Source: Methanobrevibacter wolinii SH (GTDB taxonomy: Archaea > Methanobacteriota > Methanobacteria > Methanobacteriales > Methanobacteriaceae). From it: a stretch of DNA of 60,689 bases. The notes under the pieces were generated by a model. That model ran no database searches. It saw only the letters and a list, made by a program, of their open reading frames with translations, and had not been told where the DNA came from. Each line of letters begins with the position of its first letter. Position 1 is the stretch's first letter. The position numbers and the translations under genes were made by a program. Of this stretch, positions 46,784 through 56,211 are shown in pieces. Location of the stretch: contig NZ_KK211376.1 of NCBI RefSeq assembly GCF_000621965.1, forward strand, positions 1 through 60,689, written 5' to 3'.

Positions 46784-47896
46784 ATGTCAAACACTACTGG
46801 AGAAATATTTAGAATAACTAGTTTTGGTACTAGTCATGGAAAAGCTATAGGTGCTATAGTTGATGGTTGTCCAGCTAATCTTAAACTTAGTGAAAAAGAT
46901 ATCCAAAAAGAGCTTAATAAACGTAAACCTGGAACAAGTAAACTAACAACTCCTCGTAAAGAATCAGATAAAGTAGAAATATTATCTGGAATATTTAATG
47001 GAAAAACAGATGGAACACCAATATGTTGTGTTGTATACAATAATAATCAAAAATCAAAAGATTATGAAAGTATTAAAAACACACCACGTCCAGGACATGG
47101 AGATTATGGATGGATTAGTAAATTTGGTAACTATAATTACAATGGTGGTGGACGTGGAAGTGGACGTGTAACTATAGGTCATGTAATTGGAGGAGCAATA
47201 GCAAAAAAATTACTTTATGAAACATATAAAATCAAAGTATTTTCACATGTAATACAAATTGGAGATATAATAGCTAAACCTACAAATATTAATGAAATTG
47301 AAGAAAACACAAGTAAAAATCCAGTAAGATGTTCTGATTTAGAAAGTGCTAAAAAAATGGAGAATTTAATCCTTGAAAAAAAAGCTAAAGGAGATTCTGT
47401 TGGAGGAATTGTTGAAACAATAGCTACAGGAGTACCTGCAGGTATTGGAGAACCAGTATTTGGTAAATTAGATGGAGATATTTCAAAAGCATTAATGGAA
47501 ATTGGTGCTGTAAAAGGAGTTGAGATAGGTCTTGGATTTAATGTTGCAAAATCAACAGCATCCCAAATCAACGATGAATTTTATTATAAAGATAATAAAG
47601 TTTACACAAAAACAAATAACTCTGGAGGTATTATTGGTGGAATTTCAGATGGTATGCCAATAATCACAAGAATAGGAGTAAAACCTACACCTTCAATATC
47701 CATTAATCAAGAAACAATTAATATAAAAGAACAGAGCAATTGTAAAATAAATATTAAAGGAAGACATGATCCATGTATATGTCCACGTATTACTACAGTT
47801 AGTGAATCTGCAATAGCAATAGTCCTTGCAGATCATATGATACGTTCAGGATATATACACCCAAATAATATTGAAAAACAAGTTATGAATTCTTAA
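46784..47896 (+). CDS. aroC: Chorismate synthase
   Basis: 370 residues. Signatures: [18 protein letters not shown] at the start, [38 protein letters not shown] and [10 protein letters not shown] near the end. It converts 5-enolpyruvylshikimate 3-phosphate to chorismate using reduced FMN, the last common step of aromatic amino acid synthesis. AAAGGAAAAA precedes the ATG. No other aro gene is nearby. Confidence 0.97.
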   Translation: MSNTTGEIFRITSFGTSHGKAIGAIVDGCPANLKLSEKDIQKELNKRKPGTSKLTTPRKESDKVEILSGIFNGKTDGTPICCVVYNNNQKSKDYESIKNTPRPGHGDYGWISKFGNYNYNGGGRGSGRVTIGHVIGGAIAKKLLYETYKIKVFSHVIQIGDIIAKPTNINEIEENTSKNPVRCSDLESAKKMENLILEKKAKGDSVGGIVETIATGVPAGIGEPVFGKLDGDISKALMEIGAVKGVEIGLGFNVAKSTASQINDEFYYKDNKVYTKTNNSGGIIGGISDGMPIITRIGVKPTPSISINQETINIKEQSNCKINIKGRHDPCICPRITTVSESAIAIVLADHMIRSGYIHPNNIEKQVMNS

Positions 47897-49285
47897 AATC
47901 TTTAAAAAATCTATTAAATTTTATTTAAAGTTTTATAATATTTTTTAAAAAAAAAATAATTATATTAACTTTAAACTCTTTTTAAAATTATTTAATTAAA
48001 AACTTAACTTTCAAAAACTATTTTTTTATAAATTAAGAAAAACTTATTTTAAATTCAAAATTAAAAATCATAATTTAAAAAATTAACTTAAATTATAATA
48101 ATTCAAACTAAAGAAAATATAACTAGAAAATAAACTTAAACTAAAATTATAAAGCAAAAAAAAAACCACAAAAAACTAAAACTAAAAAACAAATAAACAT
48201 AAAAAACTAAATTATAAAACAAGAAAAAAATAATGAAAAAATCTATTTTAAACAAATTTAAAATAAAAAAATAATGAAAAAAAACTTTATACAAGTTTCA
48301 TTTTCATAAACAAGAAAAAAATAACCTATAAAATAATAAACAAATCATTTAAACTACTTAATCTCAACACATGTCACATACTTATTTTTAAATTTTTAGA
48401 AACCAAATACTATTCAAATAAAGAAAATATATTCAGAAGATTAATTTAATATATTTAATTAATTTGAAGATTAAATGAATTTATTAATTATTCTAAAATT
48501 TTTTCATCATACTATTATTTGTACTTCCATTATTAAAAGTTTTTACTTTTTTAATTAAAAAATTAATAAAAATATTGAATTTTAAAATTTTAAATATAAC
48601 TAATTAAATTTAAAAATTAAATAATATTAATTAAAATAATAATATTTTAAATTTAAAATGAATTTTTTAGTAAAAACCAATAATTAAATGATTAATACCT
48701 AAATAAGAAATTTAAATTCTAAATAAACATAAACAAGTAAATTTAGAAAAATTTAATAAGAAATTTAAATTTTAAAACTTAATAAATTATAATTTTTTAA
48801 TTAAATTAGACTCTGTTGAAAACTATTATATTTAAATATTTAATTTTTTTAAATTAAAAAATTTTATTTAAATGATTCCAACAAAGTCTAATCTCTATTT
48901 AAAACACATCTTTAAGAAAATTGAATTTAAGAAATTAAGTTTAAATAATGTGATACTTAACATTTAAACATAATATTAAATTAATTAAATTAACTTTAAG
49001 AAATTAAATATTATCTTAAATTAGAAAAAACTTAAAAAGCAATATCTAAAAATATGTTTTAAACAATATAAATTAAAACATTAAAATATATAAATATATC
49101 GATTTAATTTTTAATGAAAAATTATATTTAAGTTAAATAAAATATTTTTAAAATCATATAATAAAATAAAGTAATATATTAAAAGATAAAAATGGATATC
49201 TTATTAATTTAATAATAAACAATAAAAAATAAGCAAAGATTTAAAATTAAATAATACATGAATTAAAATAAATTTTAAATAAAAT
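47897..49285. other. 1.4-kb AT-rich non-coding region between convergent genes
   Basis: The 3' ends of aroC and the leftward DHH gene face each other across nearly 1.4 kb, far more than needed for terminators. No frame above about 60 codons is present. AACTAAAAAA-type tracts occur at 48120-48240. The only clear structure is the inverted-repeat element at 48805-48892. Confidence 0.5.
48805..48892 (-). repeat. MITE-like or hairpin element with 14-bp terminal inverted repeats, copy 6
   Basis: ATTAGACTCTGTTG at the left and CAACAAAGTCTAAT at the right are inverted repeats with one mismatch. As minus-strand RNA the mismatch becomes U-G. The left end then reads GAAAACTATT as in the inverted copy at 16022. 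It may be the most intact end pair of the dispersed family, or a transcribed hairpin. Confidence 0.6.
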
Positions 49286-51514
49286 TTAATTTAAATTCAT
49301 AATTTTAACTTCTTCTAAAAAGCCCATTAAAACTTCTTTTGAAAATCCTTCAATGAATTTAATGGATCCAGCACATTCATGGCCTCCACCATCAATTCCT
49401 GCATTAGGTAATTTTTCAATTAAATTAAGAATAATTTGATTAATATCAAATCCATAATTTGCATTAACTGCATCAGTAGCACGAATTACACCAAAGTCTG
49501 GACCATGACCAAGAGTAACTATAGGTTTATCTTCACCAATTTCCTGTGCAATTTTATCATGAACAAAACCACAAGTTTTACCAGGAGCAGGGAAAGTAAA
49601 TTTATGTGCATATTTTTCAACATCAATCATATTAAAGTAAATACCATTATCTAATTTAATTTTTTTAACATTAGGTAATGTTGCTTTAAGTTGAGTATCA
49701 ACACGTTTTTCATATTCTTTATATAATGCATCAATCATGTTTTTATGTTTATCATGATTATCTACATCAAGAATAGTGTCAATAATTCCTCTACCATTCA
49801 TAAACCTAAGGAAATATGCTTCAAAATCCGTACATTCTGCAATTTTTCTTTGATCTTCTTCAGAATAACCACATTCTTCAGCAAGTTTAATATACTGATT
49901 TGCTTCATCACTTTCTGCATGATCTCCAATAGCTGCAATACCCGGTAAATGTTTAATTTGATCTTTAACTTCAGGATTAATTAAACAAGCAACTTCAGTT
50001 GCAAGAGCTCCTGCAGTAATTTGTGAATCTCCACCAACAAGATATGGATTTACATGCATATCAACATAATCATCTACAGGTACACGACCATCAATAACAT
50101 CTCCTGGAGAGTGATGATCAATAACTACAACTTCAATATCGTATATTTTAGTTTGCATAAGTGCTACAATATCTTCCTCTGTAGAACCATTATCTAACAT
50201 TACAAGAATTGGTAATTTTTGTCCATGTCTATCTAAGTCTTCAAGAGCAAATGATAAATCTTTTACAACATCTTCAAGTTCATAAAATGGTGCTTTAGAT
50301 GGTGATCTTTTAAAGTAATGATATTTAGCATCAGCATCAGGGTTAACTTTTTCAATAAGAGGAACTACTGCTTTTTCCATTGCAACACCAGAACAGATAC
50401 CATCTGCATCTGCATGATGTCTTAAAAGAACAGTTCTACCATCTAAAATAGCCCTCCTAATTCTTTTAGCTGCATCCATCATTTTAGGTTTAAGTTTTTC
50501 AAGAGTTTCAGATTGAATTAAAAAGTCATTATCTTCAACTGAAGCTTTTTCATTAAGAGCTTCATCAATTAACTTATATAATTTATCTTTAGCATCACCA
50601 GAGAGTTTTTCAATTGATTCAGATTCAATTTGAATATCTCCATCATGTTTATTTACTTCACCTACAACTTCAACCATATCTTCAATTTCAATTTCTGGAT
50701 AAGCTCTTACACCTGCTTCTTGGAAAGCAGCTACATAAGTAGTTCCTGTTTCATCAGTAATTGTAAAAATAGTAGGTCCAGAAGTTTGTTGAATTTGAGC
50801 AGCTAAACCTTGAATTTTAACAACTTTACCCATCACATCTTCATTAAGTTCTTCAATTTTAGTTCTTTTAATATCTTTTTTCAATTTTTTAAGGGTATAT
50901 TTAGTAAAAGATACAGGTCCCATATCAACTTCATGTTTATGAGTTTTAATTTGAGTAACTTTAACATTAATTTTTTGACCAACATGGTAACCAGATTTAC
51001 CGGTTCTCATTAAACCCCAAACCTGATTATTTAAACTTACAAAAACACCAAATTTAGCGACTTTAGTAATTTTACCTCGATAAAATTTACCTACCTCTAA
51101 ATCTTCCATTTCACATAATGGATCAAGAGTATATACAATATTATCCTCTTCCTGTGCTTCTGTATTATCTTTTGGTTTATTAATTTTTATATCTTTCATA
51201 CAATCATCACAGTAATCTTTATTTTCAGTTTTTAAAATCTTTCCACATTCTTTACATACATTAATAAAACCAGTACCACCACAACTAGGACATTTTTCTT
51301 TAACTTCAACTTGTCCTTTACCATTACAAATTTCACAAGGAATATCTTCAGCACTATCTAAATCAAATTTATTCCTAGCATGATTATTAATACCTTTGAA
51401 ATGGTTTCCAAGATTTATAGTGTCTTCATATCCAGTACCACCACAAGCATCACATTCTTTGTAATCTACTACAATGGTTTTTTTGCCTTTACAATTAGGA
51501 CATTTAACTTTCAT
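49286..51514 (-). CDS. DnaJ-type zinc finger, S1, OB-fold and DHH multidomain phosphoesterase
   Basis: 742 residues. Order: CxxCxGxG zinc fingers of the DnaJ type (about 1-100), an S1 RNA-binding domain (about 130-195, YRGKITKVAKFGVFVSL), an OB-fold (about 215-305), then a DHH/DHHA1 phosphoesterase with HHADADG, LDNGS, DHHSPG and a final GGGHECAG. This domain chain is an archaeal RecJ-like type; DHH relatives associate with GINS/CMG or act in RNA decay. S1 and zinc finger suggest RNA or single-stranded DNA substrates. The frame opens at TTG 51526, but ATG 51514 has GAGTGA just ahead and begins at the zinc finger. It is the second DHH protein in the window. Confidence 0.85.
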   Translation of the reverse strand: MKVKCPNCKGKKTIVVDYKECDACGGTGYEDTINLGNHFKGINNHARNKFDLDSAEDIPCEICNGKGQVEVKEKCPSCGGTGFINVCKECGKILKTENKDYCDDCMKDIKINKPKDNTEAQEEDNIVYTLDPLCEMEDLEVGKFYRGKITKVAKFGVFVSLNNQVWGLMRTGKSGYHVGQKINVKVTQIKTHKHEVDMGPVSFTKYTLKKLKKDIKRTKIEELNEDVMGKVVKIQGLAAQIQQTSGPTIFTITDETGTTYVAAFQEAGVRAYPEIEIEDMVEVVGEVNKHDGDIQIESESIEKLSGDAKDKLYKLIDEALNEKASVEDNDFLIQSETLEKLKPKMMDAAKRIRRAILDGRTVLLRHHADADGICSGVAMEKAVVPLIEKVNPDADAKYHYFKRSPSKAPFYELEDVVKDLSFALEDLDRHGQKLPILVMLDNGSTEEDIVALMQTKIYDIEVVVIDHHSPGDVIDGRVPVDDYVDMHVNPYLVGGDSQITAGALATEVACLINPEVKDQIKHLPGIAAIGDHAESDEANQYIKLAEECGYSEEDQRKIAECTDFEAYFLRFMNGRGIIDTILDVDNHDKHKNMIDALYKEYEKRVDTQLKATLPNVKKIKLDNGIYFNMIDVEKYAHKFTFPAPGKTCGFVHDKIAQEIGEDKPIVTLGHGPDFGVIRATDAVNANYGFDINQIILNLIEKLPNAGIDGGGHECAGSIKFIEGFSKEVLMGFLEEVKIMNLN

Positions 51515-51623
51515 TTTTTCACTCAATTAAAAAGATTTTAAAAAATAATAATTAAATTATTAATATTAATATTAATATAATATTTTAAAAGTAAATTTAA
51601 TATTTTATATAAAATAATAAAAA

Positions 51624-52136
51624 TCATATATTAATAGTATTATTATTAAATTTATCATGATTAGATTCTACAATTTGATTTCTTTCTTGCTGATAAATTA
51701 ATGCTTGAGACATATCATTACCTGCATAATAAATATAATTATTACCAGTAGGAATATTATTATTTTTCAATGCATTAACTGCAATTAATAAATTAGATGA
51801 TGCATTTTCTTTATAATTTACTTCATTACTAGTAGCTTCTAAATAAGAAGAGTAAACATCATTACTATTTATACTATTATCTTTTTTAATATCATTTAAT
51901 AATGAACTTGCACCAGAAAAAGCTGATTTAGCAGTATTCAATTCATTTAATGCATTATCATATTGTTTATTATTCATATCTTTAACTGCATTATTATAAT
52001 TTATATCTCCAGTTGAAATTTTATTACTTATTTCAGGAATTGAAGAATTTACATAATCCATATTTGAAGAAATTAATCCAAATACAATTACTGCTAAAAG
52101 TATAATAATTACAACTGCTAATAACTTTCTATTCAT
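51624..52136 (-). CDS. Hypothetical membrane-anchored helical protein
   Basis: 170 residues. A hydrophobic segment near the N terminus (LLAVVIIILLAVIVFGLI) is followed by a polar Asn/Ser-rich alpha-helical domain, with a TPR-like stretch around NAVKDMNNKQYDNALNELNT. It probably sits outside the membrane by one anchor. I do not recognise a named family. ATG 52136 is used; an upstream TTG at 52145 is possible but lacks a clear site. It lies 98 bp upstream of the DHH gene on the same strand and could be cotranscribed. Confidence 0.6.
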   Translation of the reverse strand: MNRKLLAVVIIILLAVIVFGLISSNMDYVNSSIPEISNKISTGDINYNNAVKDMNNKQYDNALNELNTAKSAFSGASSLLNDIKKDNSINSNDVYSSYLEATSNEVNYKENASSNLLIAVNALKNNNIPTGNNYIYYAGNDMSQALIYQQERNQIVESNHDKFNNNTINI

Positions 52137-52491
52137 TTTAATCAAATTTTTTAAAAAATTTTTTTCTAATAATTTAATAAATAAATATTTATTTAAATAA
52201 TATATTATACTTTATGTATTTTATTAGAAATAATAAAAAATTTTTATTAAAAATAAAAATAACTAAAAATTAAATATTAAATTAATATTATCTAAAACAA
52301 TAAGAATCATGTTAAAATAAATTAAAAATGAAAATATAAACAATAAATAATAAGAAAAAAGCAATAAAAGATATTCCAAAGGAAATTATAAAATAAATTA
52401 AACTAAAAAGATAAAAAAATCTAATTAAAAATAATTAAAATAAAATATATAAAAGAAATTTAAATTAATAAATTTCTTAATTTAATTAAAA
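52137..52491. other. AT-rich gap, nothing recognised
   Basis: About 350 bp between the hypothetical membrane protein and the desulfoferrodoxin stop codon. It contains plain AT-rich DNA and presumably the promoter of the downstream leftward gene. Confidence 0.35.
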
Positions 52492-52872
52492 CTAAGCAGA
52501 TGGCCAAAGACCATGTTTATTACAATAAGCACAAGCTTTAAAATCTGCAGCATCTCCAGTTACTTTAAAAGTAGCTTCTGGAGCGTCACCTGGTTTTAAG
52601 TTTGCTCTAAACATTTGTTCTCCATCAGTTAAGATAATGAATTTAATATAATGATCTTCTTCCATTGGATGTGGTACTTCACCGAGTTTAACATTAATTC
52701 CATCTTCAACTTTGGTAATAACTGGAATATGTTTTGCCCCTCCTTCTTCTTTAATTTCTGGAGTTAATTTAGTCATTTTTTGACCACAACAAGTTAATTC
52801 TCCACCACCAACATCAGCTACAACTACAATATTTCCACATACTTCACATTTATAAATATCATTTATTTCCAT
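52492..52872 (-). CDS. dfx: Desulfoferrodoxin (2Fe superoxide reductase)
   Basis: 126 residues. Center I desulforedoxin-like domain with C9-x2-C12 and C28-C29. Center II superoxide reductase site with H48, H68, H74, C117 and H120 (AYCNKHGLW). It reduces superoxide to peroxide in anaerobes using rubredoxin. The usual EKHxP reads AKHIP: the sixth-ligand Glu is replaced by Ala (A46) while Lys47 is kept. Such variants are known to remain active in some lineages. No rubredoxin gene is adjacent. Confidence 0.94.
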   Translation of the reverse strand: MEINDIYKCEVCGNIVVVADVGGGELTCCGQKMTKLTPEIKEEGGAKHIPVITKVEDGINVKLGEVPHPMEEDHYIKFIILTDGEQMFRANLKPGDAPEATFKVTGDAADFKACAYCNKHGLWPSA

Positions 52873-53364
52873 TTTTATTCACATCCTAGTAAAAAAATTT
52901 ACTTAATAAAATATATTGTTTAACTATAATATATAATTTATCATAAGATAAAATAAGCTAAAAAATCTTTATTAATTAAAATAACAAAATAAATTCAATA
53001 ATTTAAAAAAATATAAAATAATAATTATTATTAATTAAAATAAAAAATTTAAATTAAGTTAATAAATTCATTCTTATAGTATAGAACAAAATTTAGAAAA
53101 AATAAAAAACCTAAAAAAAACACATACAAAACAAAACTAAAAAAAAATATAAAACCTAAAAAAGCAAAGCCTAAGAAACATGTAAGAAACAAACTAAAAA
53201 ACTTAAAAAACCTAAAAATCATTTTTTAAAATTAATTAAAATTAAAACCAATTAAATAAAAAAAAGAAAGTATACATAATTACTAATATAATAATATATT
53301 ATAATATATAACATATAAAAATCAAAATTATAAAAATTAAAAAAATAATTTAGAAGGTGCCACA
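52873..53364. other. Divergent promoter region of desulfoferrodoxin and the Connectase homologue
   Basis: About 490 bp. A TATA-rich run near 53290-53312 (TATTATAATATATAACATAT) is the likely plus-strand promoter of the Connectase gene. AAACCTAAAAAA tracts fill 53100-53220. No palindromic operator was recognised; in particular no TATAAC-N4-GTTATA site is present. Confidence 0.4.
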
Positions 53365-54327
53365 ATGAGTGTTATTATTGCATATATTGGTAAAAAAGGT
53401 TGTGTAATGGCTAGTGATAAAAGAAGAATTGCATACTTTGGAGATAAAGATGAAAGAGAAAAATTAGAAGAAGATTTATACACTGGAAAAATCAGAAACG
53501 ATGAAGAATTATACAACGAAGCAAAAAAAAGACAAATCACCTTAAAAATTAGTGACGATGTTAACAAAATTAAAAAAATTGAAAATGCATTAATGGGTGA
53601 AGTTTCCACCAAAACTACAATGGAAATTAGAAGAAAACGTATATATGGTACTACTAATGGTTATCAAATTGTTGAACTATTAGGTTCTGAAACTCAAAAT
53701 AAAGAAAGAGGTAGTAGTGGAATCATAATCTTCGGTAATAAAATTGCAAAATCTATGGCAAATTCTTTAATTAAAGAAAGATGGAAATCAAGTCTTAGTT
53801 TAAAATATATAGGAGATATATTTGAAGAAGTAATTAAAGAAATTGCATCAAAAACACCATCAGTTGGAAAAAATGTAGATGTCTTATATAGTAAAGATAA
53901 TACTCTTAATAAAACAAGTGCTCAAGAATATCTTGATAAAACTGAAGAAAGAGACAATAAACTCCTAGAAAAATATAGACAAAAACTTACTGAAGATTTA
54001 ATAAAACAACAAAAATCAGTAGAACTCGCAGGTAAAATTGTTACAAAAGGAGATGTTGGATTTGTTGAATCTAATGAAGGCAAAATTCTTAAAGTAAAAT
54101 TAGCAAAAGATGTTCAAGCATTTGATATGGATTGGAAAGTACTTGCTAAACCTGGTGAAGAAATTATAATGTTCTTAGATAAAGATAATAATGGAAATGA
54201 AATTAAAGATACAGAAGTTTCCAATTATGTTCAAAAATTTGATAAAGTAGTTATAAAAGATGAAAATTTATGCTTAGAAAAAAACAATATTAAATTAAAC
54301 TGTAATATTATTTTATGTAATACATAA
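53365..54327 (+). CDS. DUF2121 / Connectase-like N-terminal nucleophile protein
   Basis: 320 residues. The first 20 residues after Met removal (SVIIAYIGKKGCVMASDKRR) match the start of proteasome beta subunits and of the methanogen DUF2121 family, which includes the transpeptidase/ligase Connectase (M. jannaschii MJ0548). The residue matching proteasome D17 is present (D18 with Met counted). Other shared blocks: EKLEEDLYTGKI, GEVSTK, RRKRIYGTT, GIIIFGNK and KTPSVGKN. In the reference enzyme as I recall it the nucleophile is Thr1; here it is Ser. Connectase reversibly joins peptides at a KDPGA site, as in MtrA. AGAAGGTG precedes the ATG. The C-terminal 100 residues resemble a separate small domain. 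A metallo-beta-lactamase-fold gene follows. Confidence 0.85.
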   Translation: MSVIIAYIGKKGCVMASDKRRIAYFGDKDEREKLEEDLYTGKIRNDEELYNEAKKRQITLKISDDVNKIKKIENALMGEVSTKTTMEIRRKRIYGTTNGYQIVELLGSETQNKERGSSGIIIFGNKIAKSMANSLIKERWKSSLSLKYIGDIFEEVIKEIASKTPSVGKNVDVLYSKDNTLNKTSAQEYLDKTEERDNKLLEKYRQKLTEDLIKQQKSVELAGKIVTKGDVGFVESNEGKILKVKLAKDVQAFDMDWKVLAKPGEEIIMFLDKDNNGNEIKDTEVSNYVQKFDKVVIKDENLCLEKNNIKLNCNIILCNT

Positions 54328-54360
54328 ATTTAATCTAAAAATCATTAAAAAGATATAAAT

Positions 54361-54385
54361 TTTAAGTCTGTTAACAAGACTTAAA
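54361..54385 (+). terminator. Intercistronic hairpin after the Connectase gene
   Basis: TTTAAGTCT-GTTAACA-AGACTTAAA, a 9-bp perfect stem 34 bp past the stop, with a T-run at 54396-54400. It may terminate or process the transcript before the metallo-beta-lactamase-fold gene 100 bp downstream. Confidence 0.5.
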
Positions 54386-54427
54386 TTATATTAAAATTTT
54401 TAAATAAAAAAATAAAGAGACAAAAGT

Positions 54428-55276
54428 ATGAGAATTATATTTTTAGGAACTGGTGGAGGAAGATTTGCTACAATCAGTCAAAAGAGAATGACTGGAGGAT
54501 TTAGAATAGATAATATAAACGGATTTAACCTCCACGTAGATCCGGGACCAGGGGGACTAATTAGAACATTACAATATGGCTTGAATCCAACAAAACTTAA
54601 TGGTATTTTTGTCTCACATTGTCATACAGACCATTATAATGATGCAGAAATATTAATTGAAGCTATGACCAAAGGAATGACAAAAAATAAGGGTTGTATC
54701 ATAGGTAGTAAAAGTGTAATGGAAGGACATGAGAAATGGGGTCCTTGTATATCAAATTACCATAAGAGTCATTCTAAAAATTATACAATAGAACCTGGAA
54801 AAGAGATAGACTTTGGAAAATTCAAAATGAAAGGTACAAAGACTATACATGGAGATCCATATGGTACTGGTTTTCAATTAAAAACTAAAAACATTTGTAT
54901 TTCATATACAAGTGATACAAGATATTATGATGAATTAGCAGATTATCATAAAGGAGCAGATATATTAATTGGAAGTATTCTTCGTCCAGGTGATAATGGA
55001 TTAAAAGGCCATATGTGTAGTGATGACTTTATAAATCTTATAAATGAAGTAAAACCAAAATTAGCAATAATGACTCATTTCGGATTTAAAATGTTAAAAC
55101 ATAATCCAAAAGATGAAGCTAAAAGAATTAAACACAAAACTGGAGTAAAAACTATTGCTGCAAGTGATGGTCTTTCAATAGACATTGATTTTAAAAATGT
55201 AAATAAATCTTATTTATCTAAATCAAAAATAAGAGCAGTTCCAGGAAAACATTATAAAAATATTTTTAATTATTAA
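54428..55276 (+). CDS. Metallo-beta-lactamase-fold hydrolase
   Basis: 282 residues. The zinc motif HCHTDH is at 64-69, with GTGGGRF at the N terminus, GTKTIHGDPYGTGF, SYTSDTRYY carrying the bridging Asp, and a final MTHFG. The pattern resembles the RNase Z/PhnP-like branch rather than lactamases, so phosphodiesterase or cyclic-nucleotide hydrolase activity is possible. Substrate unknown. A Shine-Dalgarno-like AAAGAGAC precedes the ATG. It lies 100 bp after the Connectase-like gene on the same strand, with a hairpin between. Confidence 0.85.
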   Translation: MRIIFLGTGGGRFATISQKRMTGGFRIDNINGFNLHVDPGPGGLIRTLQYGLNPTKLNGIFVSHCHTDHYNDAEILIEAMTKGMTKNKGCIIGSKSVMEGHEKWGPCISNYHKSHSKNYTIEPGKEIDFGKFKMKGTKTIHGDPYGTGFQLKTKNICISYTSDTRYYDELADYHKGADILIGSILRPGDNGLKGHMCSDDFINLINEVKPKLAIMTHFGFKMLKHNPKDEAKRIKHKTGVKTIAASDGLSIDIDFKNVNKSYLSKSKIRAVPGKHYKNIFNY

Positions 55277-55346
55277 ATTAATTAAAAGTATTTAATTTAT
55301 TTTAAAATATTTAAAAACTAATTTTTACATACTAAAACTTAAAAAT

Positions 55347-55449
55347 ACTTATTTTAAAAAAAATACAAAAAACCACTTATTTTAAAAAAAATACAAAATA
55401 ATAAAAAAACAAAAAAACCACTTATTTTAAAAAAAATACAAAATAATAA
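55347..55449 (+). repeat. Irregular direct repeats
   Basis: ACTTATTTTAAAAAAAATAC occurs at about 55347, 55375 and 55420; the last two belong to a 45-bp unit that also has AAAACC in front. It lies 3' of the metallo-beta-lactamase-fold gene. Confidence 0.65.
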
Positions 55450-55509
55450 AAAAAATTAGAATAAGTTAATAAATAAAAAATAGACATAATAATATAAAAT
55501 AATTAAAAA

Positions 55510-55583
55510 GGCCAAAGTTGTATTGTAATAACACTAAGGTGATAAATTATGTATTAATCCAATATTAACTACCAACTTTGGCC
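55510..55583 (-). ncRNA. GC-rich hairpin in the nifU 3' region, terminator or 3'-derived RNA
   Basis: GGCCAAAGTTG and CAACTTTGGCC (55510-55520 and 55573-55583) form a perfect 11-bp stem, very GC-rich for this DNA, 17 bp after the nifU stop. On the minus strand the stem is followed by TTTTTAATTATTTT, as in an intrinsic terminator. The 52-nt loop is far larger than a terminator needs and contains UUUAUCACCUUAGUG, a perfect complement of the strong ribosome binding site AAGGUGAU. On the plus strand the loop reads as AAGGTGAT, then ATG TAT TAA, a two-codon frame. Confidence 0.6.
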
Positions 55584-55599
55584 ACGAATTAAAAGAAGA

Positions 55600-55992
55600 T
55601 TAAGCATTATCTTCTTTACCTTTTTTTGCCCTGTAATCATCAATAGCTGCACGTAAAGCATCACTAGCAAGGTTTGAACAGTGCATTTTGATTTTTGGTA
55701 ATCCATCTAAATCATCTGCAACATCTTTCCTTGTGATTTTATATGCTTCATCTACAGTTTTTCCAATTGCAATTTCAGTAATCATACTACTAGTTGCAAT
55801 AGCTGCACCACATCCAAATGTTTTAAATTTAATATCAGTAATTACATCATTATCATCAACATCAATGTAAAATGTCATTAAATCCCCACAAGTTGGGTTT
55901 CCTACAGTAGCTTCACCACTAGGATTTTCAATTACACCAGTATTTCTTGGGTGTGCAAAATGATCCATAACTTTATCAGTATATTCTTCCAT
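55600..55992 (-). CDS. nifU: Iron-sulfur cluster scaffold protein NifU/IscU
   Basis: 130 residues, single-domain scaffold type. Three conserved cysteines, C35 (GNPTCGD), C61 (FGCGAA) and C105 (MHCSNLA), hold the nascent 2Fe-2S cluster, and the Asp two residues after C35 (D37) is present. It receives sulfur from NifS, encoded 219 bp upstream on the same strand, and passes clusters on. GAAGGTGAAAA precedes the ATG. Likely cotranscribed with nifS and governed by the tandem operator promoters. Confidence 0.95.
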   Translation of the reverse strand: MEEYTDKVMDHFAHPRNTGVIENPSGEATVGNPTCGDLMTFYIDVDDNDVITDIKFKTFGCGAAIATSSMITEIAIGKTVDEAYKITRKDVADDLDGLPKIKMHCSNLASDALRAAIDDYRAKKGKEDNA

Positions 55993-56211
55993 ATTTTCAC
56001 CTTCAATAATAATAGTACTTATAATCTTAAATTAATAATTAATTTAAAAGAATAAACCTATTTAATAATTCATAGATTAAAACTTTTTAAATTAATTTAA
56101 ATAATTAATAATTTTATTTAAACAATACAATTTTTTTATATTATATAAATTATTTACTTTAATGTATATAATCAATGAGCTTATATTATGTATTTATTAA
56201 ACAATTAAAAT

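Noticed and set aside
47215-47571. 118-codon antisense frame inside aroC, and similar antisense frames in hypE, metY and S8e
   Set aside because: All lie opposite conserved genes and reflect codon bias rather than coding.
48805-48892. Intact insertion sequence
   Set aside because: Only 88 bp between inverted repeats and no transposase frame; at most a non-autonomous remnant.
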